DNA of 23,890 nt from a bacterium (GCA_009773075.1 WOUX01000002.1:1-23890), one strand, 5' to 3'; shown: positions 1-7,811, numbered from the stretch's first letter. Numbers and translations: made by a program. Notes: generated from the sequence alone by a model not told the origin.

Positions 1-147
1 AAAAATGGGGTAAGGCTTAAGCAGAGCCCTTAAGAAACCTGTTCAATCATAAATTTTTTCTTGATTTGAAAAGGTATCTATGCTAACAATTTGTTTGCTG
101 ATACATATGAAAGAACGATGAGATATTCTTAGAAGGAGGTGACTAAA
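1..147. other. Leader region before the catabolic cluster
   Basis: No coding sequence is supported here. The stretch is AT-rich and ends in a strong ribosome site (AAGGAGGTG at 133-141) that serves the first gene. I could not find a convincing -35/-10 pair, so the promoter of the cluster may lie here unrecognised or outside the window. Confidence 0.5.
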
Positions 148-594
148 ATGGTAGATAAGAGCATAATTGGAAGGGAGTACCCTGAGTTTACTTTTGAGGT
201 GGAGAAAGGTAAAATAAGGGAGTTTGCGAGGGCAATAGGAGACAAAAATCCGCTGTACTATGATGAAAAGGCTGCCAAAGAGGCAGGCTTTGAGGGACTT
301 GCTATTCCTCCCTCATTTCCAACTGTCTTTGCTATGGCCGGGGGGTTAATGGAGGTAATGCTGGGTGATTTGAAGCTTGATCTGGCAAAGATACTTCACG
401 GTGGACAGCAATATGAGTACTTTAAGCCTATTAAACCCGGGGATACCGTTACCGGAAAAGTGAGGATTGCCAATGCCTTTGAAAAATCAGGCAAGGCCGG
501 AACAATGGACTTTATCGTTATGGAGACTACCTATACCAATCAGAATGGGGAAAAGGTTTTGGTAGATACAAGCACCATGATACAAAGAAGATAA
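148..594 (+). CDS. MaoC-like hot-dog dehydratase subunit, non-catalytic type (HadA/FAS1-type N-domain)
   Basis: A 148-residue single hot-dog protein resembling the MaoC_dehydrat_N family (mycobacterial HadA/HadC-like subunits). The active-site loop reads GDKNPLYYD (residues 31-39): the hydratase Asp is kept as Asp32, but the partner His is replaced by Tyr37, so this subunit is probably not catalytic alone. The next gene has the intact Asp/His pair, and the two likely form a HadAB-like heterodimeric (R)-specific enoyl-CoA hydratase. The start is ATG 148. The in-frame GTG at 139 lies inside the Shine-Dalgarno AAGGAGGTG and is rejected. It is the first gene of a + strand cluster with 26 nt to the next gene. 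The family is firm from the sequence, the heterodimer is inferred from pairing and spacing, and the substrate is unknown. Confidence 0.85.
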   Translation: MVDKSIIGREYPEFTFEVEKGKIREFARAIGDKNPLYYDEKAAKEAGFEGLAIPPSFPTVFAMAGGLMEVMLGDLKLDLAKILHGGQQYEYFKPIKPGDTVTGKVRIANAFEKSGKAGTMDFIVMETTYTNQNGEKVLVDTSTMIQRR

Positions 595-620
595 AAAACA
601 TATGGAAAAGAGGTGAAACC

Positions 621-1055
621 ATGGCAGGAAAACAGGTATTCTTTGAAGATGTTAATGAGGGAGGCAGCATGCCGGAGTTTGTGTCAGAACCCCTCACAGA
701 GACTCAGTTTGTTATGTACGCAGGGGCATCCGGTGATTTCAACCCGCTTCACACAGTTCATTCCTTTGGCGAAATGGTTGGTTATGGGGGTGTTATTGGG
801 CATGGTATGCTCAGTATGGCCGTTGTCGGTCGAGGCCTTACAGGTTGGTTGGGGAACAAGGCTTTAAAGAAATTTGGTGTTAGTTTCAGGACGGTTACGA
901 AAGCAAAGGATGTCATATCGGTTAAAGGGGTTATTGCCAAGAAATATACAGAGGGAGGGAATAACTGTATAGATATAGATCTCGTTGCAGAGAATCAAAG
1001 GGGGGAAACAGTCGTAACTGGCAATGCAACGGCTGCCCTGCCATCAAAGTCATAA
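621..1055 (+). CDS. MaoC-like (R)-specific enoyl-CoA hydratase, catalytic subunit (HadB-like)
   Basis: A 144-residue hot-dog fold protein of the MaoC dehydratase family. It carries the hydratase 2 motif GDFNPLH (residues 38-44) with the catalytic dyad Asp39 and His44, followed by GVIGHGM. This predicts syn-hydration of trans-2-enoyl-CoA to (3R)-hydroxyacyl-CoA (or dehydration) in the cytoplasm. The start is ATG 621, preceded by AGAGGTG at 609-615. It lies 26 nt after the non-catalytic hot-dog gene and 35 nt before an SDR gene, so hydration and oxidation of the 3-hydroxy group are encoded in order. The size matches HadB-type subunits rather than double hot-dog hydratases, which supports a heterodimer. 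Chain length and branching of the substrate cannot be read from sequence. Confidence 0.88.
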   Translation: MAGKQVFFEDVNEGGSMPEFVSEPLTETQFVMYAGASGDFNPLHTVHSFGEMVGYGGVIGHGMLSMAVVGRGLTGWLGNKALKKFGVSFRTVTKAKDVISVKGVIAKKYTEGGNNCIDIDLVAENQRGETVVTGNATAALPSKS

Positions 1056-1090
1056 ACTGATAGGATCGATTTTCCTGAAGGAGGCAAAAC

Positions 1091-1915
1091 ATGGCACTTT
1101 TAGAAGGTAAGGTTGCAATCATCACTGGATCTGGCCGTGGTATAGGGAAGGCAATAGCTACTCTCTTTGCAAAAGAGGGTGCATCTGTTGTAATAAACGA
1201 TTTGGATCCTGAACCTGCTGAGGAAACAGCTAAAGAGATCAGGAAGATGGGGGTTAAAGCGGTAGCTTGTGCCGGTAGCGTGACTGATAAAGACTTTCCT
1301 GAAAGATTAATGAACACGACTATTAAGGAATTGGGCAAACTGGATATTCTGGTTAACAATGCAGGCTATACATGGGATTCAGTAATCCAAAAGATGACGG
1401 ATGAGCAATGGTATGCTATGGTTGACATACACGCTACGGCTCCTTTCCGTATCATTAGAGCTGCAACTCCATATATGAGAGAAGCGGCAAAGGAAGAACT
1501 CAAAGAAGGTAAGAGAATACACCGAAAGATAGTGAATATCACATCCGTTGCCGGTGTCTATGGAAACGCCGGTCAGGTAAACTATTCAGCAGCGAAGGCA
1601 GCCCTCATTGGGATTACCAAGACAATGGCTAAGGAATGGGGAGCGTTTAATATCAATGTCAATGTTGTTGCTTATGGTGTTATAGATACAAGATTGACAG
1701 GAGAAAAGGAACTGGTCTCAAAAATCAAGGTGGGGGATAAAGAGGTAGACGTAGGTATTCCAAAGGCCTCGAGAGATTTTATGAAATCTATGATTCCACT
1801 GAAAAGAACAGGTACACCCGAAGAAGCTGCTGGGCCTGTACTGTTTTTAGCGTCACCCCTTTCCGATTATATAACGGGTGAACTTCTTATTTGCAGTGGC
1901 GGTCTGGTGCTCTAG
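1091..1915 (+). CDS. Short-chain dehydrogenase/reductase, probable (3R)-hydroxyacyl-CoA dehydrogenase
   Basis: A 274-residue classical SDR. It has the Rossmann motif TGSGRGIG (residues 12-19), NNAG (89-92) and the catalytic triad Ser152, Tyr165, Lys169 (YSAAK). The acidic NDLD stretch at the end of the second beta strand (36-39) favours NAD(H) over NADP(H), as expected for an oxidative catabolic enzyme. The ribosome site GAAGGAGG (about 1077-1084) precedes ATG 1091. The protein is somewhat longer than FabG (about 245 residues), with an insert near residues 132-146 (EAAKEELKEGKR) between the alpha-helical region and the Ser strand. With the two hot-dog subunits upstream, it likely oxidises the (3R)-hydroxyacyl-CoA they make. 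A FabG-like reductive role is possible but less likely in this context. A hairpin follows the stop codon. Confidence 0.88.
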   Translation: MALLEGKVAIITGSGRGIGKAIATLFAKEGASVVINDLDPEPAEETAKEIRKMGVKAVACAGSVTDKDFPERLMNTTIKELGKLDILVNNAGYTWDSVIQKMTDEQWYAMVDIHATAPFRIIRAATPYMREAAKEELKEGKRIHRKIVNITSVAGVYGNAGQVNYSAAKAALIGITKTMAKEWGAFNINVNVVAYGVIDTRLTGEKELVSKIKVGDKEVDVGIPKASRDFMKSMIPLKRTGTPEEAAGPVLFLASPLSDYITGELLICSGGLVL

Positions 1916-1926
1916 ATTCATATTAA

Positions 1927-1958
1927 AGAACACCCTGTCTTTTAAGGCAGGGTGTTCT
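1927..1958 (+). terminator. Hairpin after the SDR gene, possible terminator or processing site
   Basis: A 15-bp stem (AGAACACCCTGTCTT pairing with AAGGCAGGGTGTTCT, one G-T pair) with a 2-nt loop lies 11 nt after the SDR stop. There is no clear T run after it (GGTTTATAAT follows), so intrinsic termination is uncertain. It may instead stabilise the 3' end of the three-gene transcript. Confidence 0.6.
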
Positions 1959-2056
1959 GGTTTATAATAGTGTATTGGTGTGTGATTGATTCTACGAAGT
2001 GTACTAAGTTGAGGTATGCGTGGTTGGCGTTTTTTCAGACATAAAGGGTGCTGAAA

Positions 2057-2386
2057 GTGAGGCGTATTTATACCCACGAAGAGCTGAATAAAGAAGTAAG
2101 ATTTATTGCCGGATACTATCTGCTGGAAGAAGAGAAACGGCTTAATTACGGAGAAAGAGAAGTCCTCTATGTGATAGGCCATGCCGCAATAGACAATTCA
2201 TGCTGTGGGGTTGGTGGTTGCAGATATGCCTTAATACCTGGATACGTGGTTGCATGGAAAAATGAGACAAATGAAACTGGCAATCCTGTATCAGAGGTAG
2301 AAACTATAGTTGACGAAGATTCTAAAACGGAGCTTGCTAGAATTCTTAAAGAAAAGGAAGCGATTACTCAAATTGAATTCTGGTAA
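2057..2386 (+). CDS. Conserved-looking small protein of unknown function with a CCGVGGC motif
   Basis: I do not recognise this family. The protein has about 109 residues, no signal peptide and no membrane segment. Its centre reads VIGHAAIDNSCCGVGGCRYA, with three cysteines in a Cys-Cys-x4-Cys pattern embedded in glycines, which suggests a metal, cluster or redox/persulfide site. The N-terminal part is charged and helical, and the C-terminal part (SEVETIVDEDSK onward) looks like an alpha/beta segment. GTG 2057 is preferred because AAAGGG (2043-2048) sits 8 nt upstream. GTG 2048 overlaps that ribosome site and would add three residues. The gene sits between a hydratase/dehydrogenase set and the thiolase set, so it may belong to the catabolic operon, but a function cannot be assigned. 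Confidence 0.7.
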   Translation: MRRIYTHEELNKEVRFIAGYYLLEEEKRLNYGEREVLYVIGHAAIDNSCCGVGGCRYALIPGYVVAWKNETNETGNPVSEVETIVDEDSKTELARILKEKEAITQIEFW

Positions 2387-2440
2387 GAATTCGTTCGCAG
2401 GGATACTTTTTAAAAAAAACGTACTTTTTCAAAGTTCTCG
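2387..2440. repeat. Partial copy of the dispersed intergenic repeat
   Basis: This stretch reads GAATTCGTTCGCAGGGATAC and ends in TTTTTCAAAGTTCTCG. It matches the right-hand ends of the repeats at 8761-8876 (GAATTAGCTTTCAGGGATAC) and 11102-11298 (GAATTCGCTCACAGGGGACT). It appears to be a shortened copy sitting directly after the stop of the preceding gene. Confidence 0.6.
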
Positions 2441-2567
2441 TGGGTTTTCCTGTAAAGGAGGTGGTATTCGTTTTACGTTTCATACGTTGATGAGAGTGTA
2501 GGAAAGCTGGGATATATTTTAACTTGAAGAGCTCTTGGGCATTCAATACAAAAAGGAGGATTTTAAT

Positions 2568-3939
2568 ATGGTAGGCATAACCTCTTACGGCGCATATATA
2601 CCAAGGTATCGGATAGATCGCGGACGCATTTATAAAGCCATGGGATGGCTGAATCCTGCGACCTATATGCCAGGGGAAAAAGCTGTGGCTAATTTTGATG
2701 AGGACAGCGTCAACCACTTCTCCATACAAAGAGAGACAGTCTGCCGGAATAATAGCAACTGCCTTTGATCTTCGTCCAGATATACGGACTGCAGACTTTA
2801 CGGATTCGGTAAAAACAGGTACTACAGCTCTACTCTCGGCATACGATGCGGTGAAGGCTGGGTCAGCTAAAAACGTTATTGTATGTGCGGCTGATTGCCG
2901 CGTGGGTAAAGCAGGGAGTTCACAGGAAGAAATCTTCGGAGATGGCGCTGCATCCATAATGATCGGTGACAGCGGGGTTATTGCGAGCCTGGAAGGTTCT
3001 TATTCGGTTTCTTATGATTTCGTGGACCACTGGAGAGCAGATGGAGAAATATTTGACCATCAGTGGGAAGATAGATTTATACGAGATATAGGGTATAGCA
3101 GTTTTATTATTGAGGCAATTTCCGGTCTGGCCAAGAAATGCAAACTGGATGTGAAGGATATAGCCAAGGTAGCCTATCCATGTCTTTATCCAGGTGACCA
3201 CGGAAGTATCGGGAAGAAATTGGGATTGGCTCCCGCTCAGGTACAGGATCCTATGTTGAATAATGTGGGCTATACCGGGACGTCCAATCCGCTCATGCTG
3301 CTTGTAGGGGCACTTGAAGATGCTAAGGCGGGTGACAACATCGTAGTTGTAAGCTTTGGCAACGGCAGCGATGCTTTGCTGTTTAAAGTTACTGATGAAA
3401 TAGAGAGGGTAAAAGGCAACAGAAGAGGGATTAAGAAACATCTTGCCGCGAAAAGAGAACTAACAAGCTATGAAAAAATGATAAGTTTTCGAAACCTCAT
3501 CCCTGTAGAAAAGGGAATTCGTGGAGAAATGATACCCCCAACCGCCCTTTCAGAGTTGTGGAGGAGCCGCAGGCGGGTACTGGGCCTTTGCGGGTCGAAA
3601 TGCAAGGTGTGTGGCACTCCCCAGTATCCAGTCCAGAAAATATGTGTGAAGCCCGATTGTGGTGCTATTGATCAGATGGAGGACTATCTTTTTGCGGATA
3701 AGAGGGGGCATCTCTTTACGTATACAGGAGATATGCTGGCCTTCAGCATGAACCCGCCTGCAATTTACGGTATCGTAGATTTTGAAGGTGGGGGGAGGTA
3801 TTGGTTTGATATGACCGATGTTGACCAGGAATCTGTCAAGGTGGATATGCCGGTAGAGATGAGCTTCCGTAAGAAGTACATCGATGCGAAAAGCGGCATC
3901 CACGGGTACTTCTGGAAGGCAATACCCGTTATAGGCTAG
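2568..3939 (+). pseudogene. HMG-CoA-synthase-like/DUF35 fusion, broken by an internal out-of-frame deletion
   Basis: The start is clear: AAAAGGAGGA then ATG 2568, with the thiolase-fold N-terminus MVGITSYGAYIPRYR. The frame runs to NFDEDSV (near 2709) and then goes out of family, stopping at 2768. The family sequence resumes in another frame at ASTTSPYKERQSAGI (from about 2707) and runs to 3939. By comparison with the family, about 24-25 residues are missing, and frame restoration needs 3n+2 nt (for example 74). The remainder holds the rest of the thiolase-fold domain, then a C-terminal DUF35 part with a zinc ribbon (CKVC and, further on, CVKPDC) and an OB-fold. The usual HMGCS catalytic Cys and His are absent (TDSVKTGTTAL and AYPC in their places), so the family itself is a non-classical thiolase partner. 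Either the gene is decayed or the assembly dropped a segment. Confidence 0.82.
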
Positions 3940-3951
3940 AGTGTTAGCCCC

Positions 3952-4021
3952 GTTTCGATATGCCTGTGATCATTAGTCATTTTTATAACAATTGACTAAT
4001 GATACCAAAGGGTTTCGATAT
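3952..4021. repeat. Perfect 11-bp inverted repeat between 10-bp direct repeats
   Basis: ATCATTAGTCA (3969-3979) and TGACTAATGAT (3993-4003) are perfect inverted copies around a 13-nt spacer. The direct repeat GTTTCGATAT occurs on both sides at 3952-3961 and 4012-4021. It lies between the DUF35 fusion gene and the thiolase gene. It could be a small palindromic insertion with target duplication, a regulator-binding site, or an mRNA hairpin. There is no T run, so a simple terminator is less likely. Confidence 0.55.
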
Positions 4022-4058
4022 AGAAATTCTGTGATGCGTAATTATAAAGGAGGAAAAA

Positions 4059-5255
4059 ATGGCAGACGGTATAAAGGATAAAGTTGCTATTATTGGTATG
4101 GGCTGTACCAAGTTTGGTGAACGCTGGGAGATGGGATCGGAAGATCTGATGGTTGAGGCGTTTCAAGAGGCTATTCAAGACGCAGGGATTGAAAAAAAGG
4201 ATATTCAGGCGGCCTGGTTTGGGTCGTGTTTCGATGATGTAAATGTGGGAAAGGCCGCAACACCTTTAAGTCTGGCGCTCAAGTTGCCTTTTCTCCCTGT
4301 TACAAGGGTAGAGAACTTTTGTGCGACAGGTTCGGAGGCTCTCCGTGGGGCTGCCTATGCTGTTGCTTCAGGGGCCTACGATATTTGCCTGGCATTGGGT
4401 GTAGAGAAACTGAAGGATACGGGTTATGGTGGTCTTCCGGAGATGAGCTCGGCCATGGGGACAAAGAACAGGCTGATATTTCCCGGCATAACTGCACCAG
4501 GAGGATTTGCCATGATGGCTACGAGATACTTTGCTAAATACGGCATCAGTCCAGAGGAGGGGAAAAAGATACTGGCAAAGGTATCTATCAAAAGCCACAA
4601 GAATGGAGTGAAGAATCCGAAGGCACACCTGAGAAGGGAGATAACAGAGGAGCAGGTATTGAAGGCCCCTATGATTGCCTGGCCTCTGGGTTTGTTTGAC
4701 TGCTGCGGGGTGAGTGATGGATCTGCTGCGGCAATTGTTTGCCGTGCCGATATGGCGAAGAATTTCAGGCCCGACCCTATCCGCATCAAGGCCATGCAGA
4801 TTGCAATCAGTTCGGGAGAGGAGATGATGTACACCGATTGGGACGGCACCTATGTTGAGACGGCTACCCGATGTGCTGCAAGGGCATATAAAGAGGCAGG
4901 GATAAAGAACCCCAGGGAAGAGATAAGCATGATGGAGGTTCATGACTGTTTTTCTATTACCGAACTTGTAACCTATGAAGACCTGCAGATATCACCCAGG
5001 GGCAAAGCAGGAGACGATGTTAGAGACGGGTTCTTCGATTTAGACGGGAAGATTCCCTGTCAGCCTGATGGCGGTTTGAAGTGTTTTGGTCACCCCATAG
5101 GGGCTACCGGACTGAGAATGATGTATGAGATGTACAAACAGCTCCAGGGAAAGGCAGGAGAAAGGCAGATCAATGACCCCAAGATGGGACTTACCCACAA
5201 TATGGGTGGTTTTCCGGCTATGAATCTCATCAGTGTCTCTATCGCTGGTCTTTAG
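4059..5255 (+). CDS. SCP-x-type thiolase (3-oxoacyl-CoA thiolase)
   Basis: A 398-residue thiolase of the SCP-x/archaeal-type branch. The nucleophile is Cys88 in ENFCATGSEALRGAAYAV. The HDCF motif (His295-Asp296-Cys297) replaces the NEAF of classical thiolases, and the C-terminal CFGHPIGATGLR supplies Cys342 and His345. A strong ribosome site (AAAGGAGG) precedes ATG 4059. Thiolases of this branch usually work with a DUF35 zinc-ribbon/OB-fold protein, and here the DUF35 fusion is the gene directly upstream, although it is broken. The expected reaction is CoA-dependent cleavage of 3-oxoacyl-CoA, possibly of branched or bulky substrates as for SCPx and BbsAB-type enzymes. The gene looks intact. 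Whether it works without its partner is unknown. Confidence 0.9.
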   Translation: MADGIKDKVAIIGMGCTKFGERWEMGSEDLMVEAFQEAIQDAGIEKKDIQAAWFGSCFDDVNVGKAATPLSLALKLPFLPVTRVENFCATGSEALRGAAYAVASGAYDICLALGVEKLKDTGYGGLPEMSSAMGTKNRLIFPGITAPGGFAMMATRYFAKYGISPEEGKKILAKVSIKSHKNGVKNPKAHLRREITEEQVLKAPMIAWPLGLFDCCGVSDGSAAAIVCRADMAKNFRPDPIRIKAMQIAISSGEEMMYTDWDGTYVETATRCAARAYKEAGIKNPREEISMMEVHDCFSITELVTYEDLQISPRGKAGDDVRDGFFDLDGKIPCQPDGGLKCFGHPIGATGLRMMYEMYKQLQGKAGERQINDPKMGLTHNMGGFPAMNLISVSIAGL

Positions 5256-5323
5256 ACAAAAGAAGACAATACCATACACAAGCGGTATTGGTATAAGCTT
5301 GGTTAAAGGTGGATTTTCTGTGT

Positions 5324-5358
5324 GAGGGCTTTGAAAAGGAACACTTTTCAGAGCCCTC
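5324..5358. repeat. Short hairpin related to the dispersed intergenic repeat
   Basis: GAGGGCTTTGAAAA (5324-5337) and TTTTCAGAGCCCTC (5345-5358) form a 14-bp stem with one mismatch and a 7-nt loop. The arms resemble the terminal inverted repeats of the element at 11102-11298 (GAGAGCTTTGAA). It lies in the 150-nt gap after the thiolase gene, which also holds a smaller stem at 5267-5290. It may be a minimal, end-only copy of that repeat. Confidence 0.6.
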
Positions 5359-5405
5359 TGTGTAGAGACTTGACAGTTAATCATAAAAGGGATAAGGGGG
5401 GAAGT

Positions 5406-6584
5406 ATGCAGTACCAGTTAACGGAAGAGCAGCTAATGCTGAGAGATAGTGTGAGGAGGTTGTCTCAAGAAAAGATCGCTCCTCGAGCTGAAGAAATAGA
5501 CAGAACAGGCCATATTCCCGATGATATTGTAGAGTTATTTAGAGCCAATAGCCTTATGGGCATACCATTTCCTGTTGAATATGGAGGGGCAGGCGGTAGT
5601 TTTCTGACTTTTATAATAGTTGTGGAGGAACTGGCCAAGGCCTGTACAAATTGCTGCATGCTGGCAGGGGTCCAGGACCTGGGTGCGCAACCCATAGTGA
5701 TAGCCGCTACTCCTCAGCAAAAGGAGAAGTATCTTACCAGGATAGCCACCGGAGAATGGTTTGTTTCATTTGGTCTTACCGAACCATCAGCCGGGTCAGA
5801 TAGCGCCGCTATGAAAACCAGAGCTGTCCTCGATGGCGATAGCTATGTGTTGAATGGAACAAAGTGTTTTATAAGTAATGCAGACAGGGCAAATGTCATA
5901 ACTATCTTTGCAAAAACGGATGCAGAGGCGTCAGGAGTAAAGGGGATAAGTGCCTTTGTAGTAGAGAAAGATAGTCCAGGGCTTTCTATTGGCAAGAAAG
6001 AAGATAAAATGGGTAATACAGCAACACCTGCGTGTGAGGTTATAATGGAAGACTGCAGGATTCCAAAAGAGAATATCCTGGGGCAGGAGGGGGAGGGGTT
6101 TTACATTGCTATGGAAACCCTGGATAAGACCCGTCCTATGGTGGCATCTACAGGTGTTGGCCTTCTGGCAGGGGCTTTAGACTATGCTATAGAGTATGCC
6201 AAGGAAAGGATACAATTCGGCAGACCTATTGCTACCTTACAGGCTATACAGTTTAAGCTGGCCGATATTGCAATGGAGCTGGAAGCGGCAAGACAGTTAA
6301 CATACAAGGCTGCTGCCCAGATAGATGCGGTTACTGCCGAACCGGGATGGCAGAAAAGCAAATCAAAAAGGCTGGAACTATCCAGATTGGGGGCCATGTG
6401 TAAGTGCTTTGCTACGGATGTAGCCATGAGAGGAACTATTGAGGCAGCCCAGGTTTTAGGGGGCTACGGTTATATGAAGGATTATCCTATGGAGCGACGG
6501 ATAAGGGATGCCAAATTGTTACAGATTGTTGAAGGCACAAATGAGATACAAAGGAGCGTAATTGCAGGTACCCTATTGGCTTAA
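5406..6584 (+). CDS. Acyl-CoA dehydrogenase, catalytic Glu at the classical C-terminal site
   Basis: A 392-residue acyl-CoA dehydrogenase with the usual order: N-terminal helical domain, beta-barrel with the FAD/substrate motif LTEPSAGSD, and C-terminal helical domain with RIQFGRPIATLQAIQFKLAD and GGYGYMKDYPMERRIRDAK. The catalytic base is Glu376 in IVEGTNEIQR, the position used by short- and medium-chain enzymes. The region of the alternative base reads LDKTRP, without Glu. ATG 5406 is chosen because AAGGGGGGAAG lies just upstream. The longer open frame from 5322 would translate through a repeat hairpin. It probably introduces the 2,3-double bond that the hot-dog hydratase then hydrates, passing electrons to ETF. 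No etfAB is in the window. The next gene starts about 50 nt later. Confidence 0.92.
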   Translation: MQYQLTEEQLMLRDSVRRLSQEKIAPRAEEIDRTGHIPDDIVELFRANSLMGIPFPVEYGGAGGSFLTFIIVVEELAKACTNCCMLAGVQDLGAQPIVIAATPQQKEKYLTRIATGEWFVSFGLTEPSAGSDSAAMKTRAVLDGDSYVLNGTKCFISNADRANVITIFAKTDAEASGVKGISAFVVEKDSPGLSIGKKEDKMGNTATPACEVIMEDCRIPKENILGQEGEGFYIAMETLDKTRPMVASTGVGLLAGALDYAIEYAKERIQFGRPIATLQAIQFKLADIAMELEAARQLTYKAAAQIDAVTAEPGWQKSKSKRLELSRLGAMCKCFATDVAMRGTIEAAQVLGGYGYMKDYPMERRIRDAKLLQIVEGTNEIQRSVIAGTLLA

Positions 6585-6635
6585 AAAAGTTGACTTTAAA
6601 ACAGAATGGAAAATAAAAAGAGAAAGGAAACAAAG

Positions 6636-7811
6636 ATGGTCTCTGCTTTAGAAGGAATAAAGATACTGGATCTGTCCAGATTGCTGCCTTTTAATTACTG
6701 TACCTTGATGCTGGCTGATTTAGGAGCCCAGGTTCTTAAGATAGAAGAACCGAAAATAGGGGATTATATGAGATGGATGCCTCCTAAATTGAAGAAAGAA
6801 AGCGCAGTATTTTTAATGGCTAATCGTAACAAGAAAAGTATGACCTTGAATCTCAGAGAGGAAAAGGGGAAGGAGATACTTCGCCGGTTAGTCAAGGAAT
6901 ACGATGTCCTGTTTGAGAGTTTTAGACCTGGGGTGATGAAGAGATTGGGGGTAGGCTATGATGATCTGAAAGAAATAAATCCCAGACTCGTTTTTTGTTC
7001 ATCTACAGGTTATGGGCAAGACGGCCCTTATAAGGATAGACCGGGGCATGATATGAACTATATCAGCGTGGCTGGTATCCTTGAGGCTACAGGGCGACAT
7101 ACAGGGGTACCGGTAATACCAGGGATACCTATTGCCGACATGAGCATAGGCATATTTTCTGCCTTTTCAATTTTAGCAGGTATCATAGGTAGAGATAGAA
7201 CGGGTAAAGGGCAGTACATTGATGTATCAATGACTGACTGTATGGTGTCTTACAATATGATAAATATTGCCAGTCTTATTGCAAGCCAACGATCTCATGG
7301 TTTAGAGACACTGGGTATTACAGGGGAGACCCCCTGCTACAACGTATTTAAGACAAAGGATGGGAAGTTCATATCTCTAGGCAATATCGAGGACAAATTC
7401 TGGATTAACCTTTTGAAACTGATCGGCAGAGAAGATCTGAAAGAATACCAGTTTGCTATAGGAGAAGATCAGAAAAAGGCCATGGATGAGTTACAGAGGA
7501 TATTTCTCTCGAAGACCAGGGAGGAGTGGTTAGGGCTCTTTGAAGGGAAGGATATATGTTATGCTCCTGTGAATGACGCAGAAGATCTGATGGCTGACCC
7601 ACACGTTAAGCATCGAGAAATGTTGCTCGAGATGGAGCATCCTGTAGAAGGCAAGGTAACGACGGTAGGCTTCCCATTTAAATTCTCTGAAACACCAGGT
7701 AGGATAAGGACACCATCTCCGACATTAGGTCAACATACAGAGGAAATTCTAACGGGTTTGGGCTATAAAGACCAGGCAATAAAAGAGATGATAGAAAAAG
7801 GGGCTATCTGA
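6636..7811 (+). CDS. Family III CoA-transferase homologue with alpha-methylacyl-CoA racemase residues
   Basis: A 391-residue CaiB/BaiF-family protein. The motif GHDMNY (137-142) matches the GHDINY signature of alpha-methylacyl-CoA racemases (AMACR/MCR), giving His138. Asp168 in IPIADM and Glu252 in NIEDKFW fall where MCR has its Asp156 and Glu241. Asp139 also sits where family III CoA-transferases have their nucleophile, so a transferase role is not excluded. ATG 6636 follows AAAGGAAA, and the protein then begins MVSALEGIKILDLS as in the family. ATG 6606 has no ribosome site and would add ten charged residues. It follows the acyl-CoA dehydrogenase gene in the same direction. As a racemase it would convert (2R)- to (2S)-methylacyl-CoA before dehydrogenation, and as a transferase it would activate the acid. 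I favour the racemase, with moderate confidence. Confidence 0.85.
   Translation: MVSALEGIKILDLSRLLPFNYCTLMLADLGAQVLKIEEPKIGDYMRWMPPKLKKESAVFLMANRNKKSMTLNLREEKGKEILRRLVKEYDVLFESFRPGVMKRLGVGYDDLKEINPRLVFCSSTGYGQDGPYKDRPGHDMNYISVAGILEATGRHTGVPVIPGIPIADMSIGIFSAFSILAGIIGRDRTGKGQYIDVSMTDCMVSYNMINIASLIASQRSHGLETLGITGETPCYNVFKTKDGKFISLGNIEDKFWINLLKLIGREDLKEYQFAIGEDQKKAMDELQRIFLSKTREEWLGLFEGKDICYAPVNDAEDLMADPHVKHREMLLEMEHPVEGKVTTVGFPFKFSETPGRIRTPSPTLGQHTEEILTGLGYKDQAIKEMIEKGAI

Noticed and set aside
4368..4943. Long open frame antisense to the thiolase gene
   Set aside because: It mirrors a strong coding gene, has no ribosome site or family features, and its sequence shows shadow-frame composition (many Cys, His, Arg and Ser).
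148..7811. Benzylsuccinate (bbs) operon
   Set aside because: The thiolase/DUF35 pair and CaiB homologue recall it, but there is only one CaiB-type subunit, no crotonase-type BbsH, and no benzylsuccinate synthase genes.
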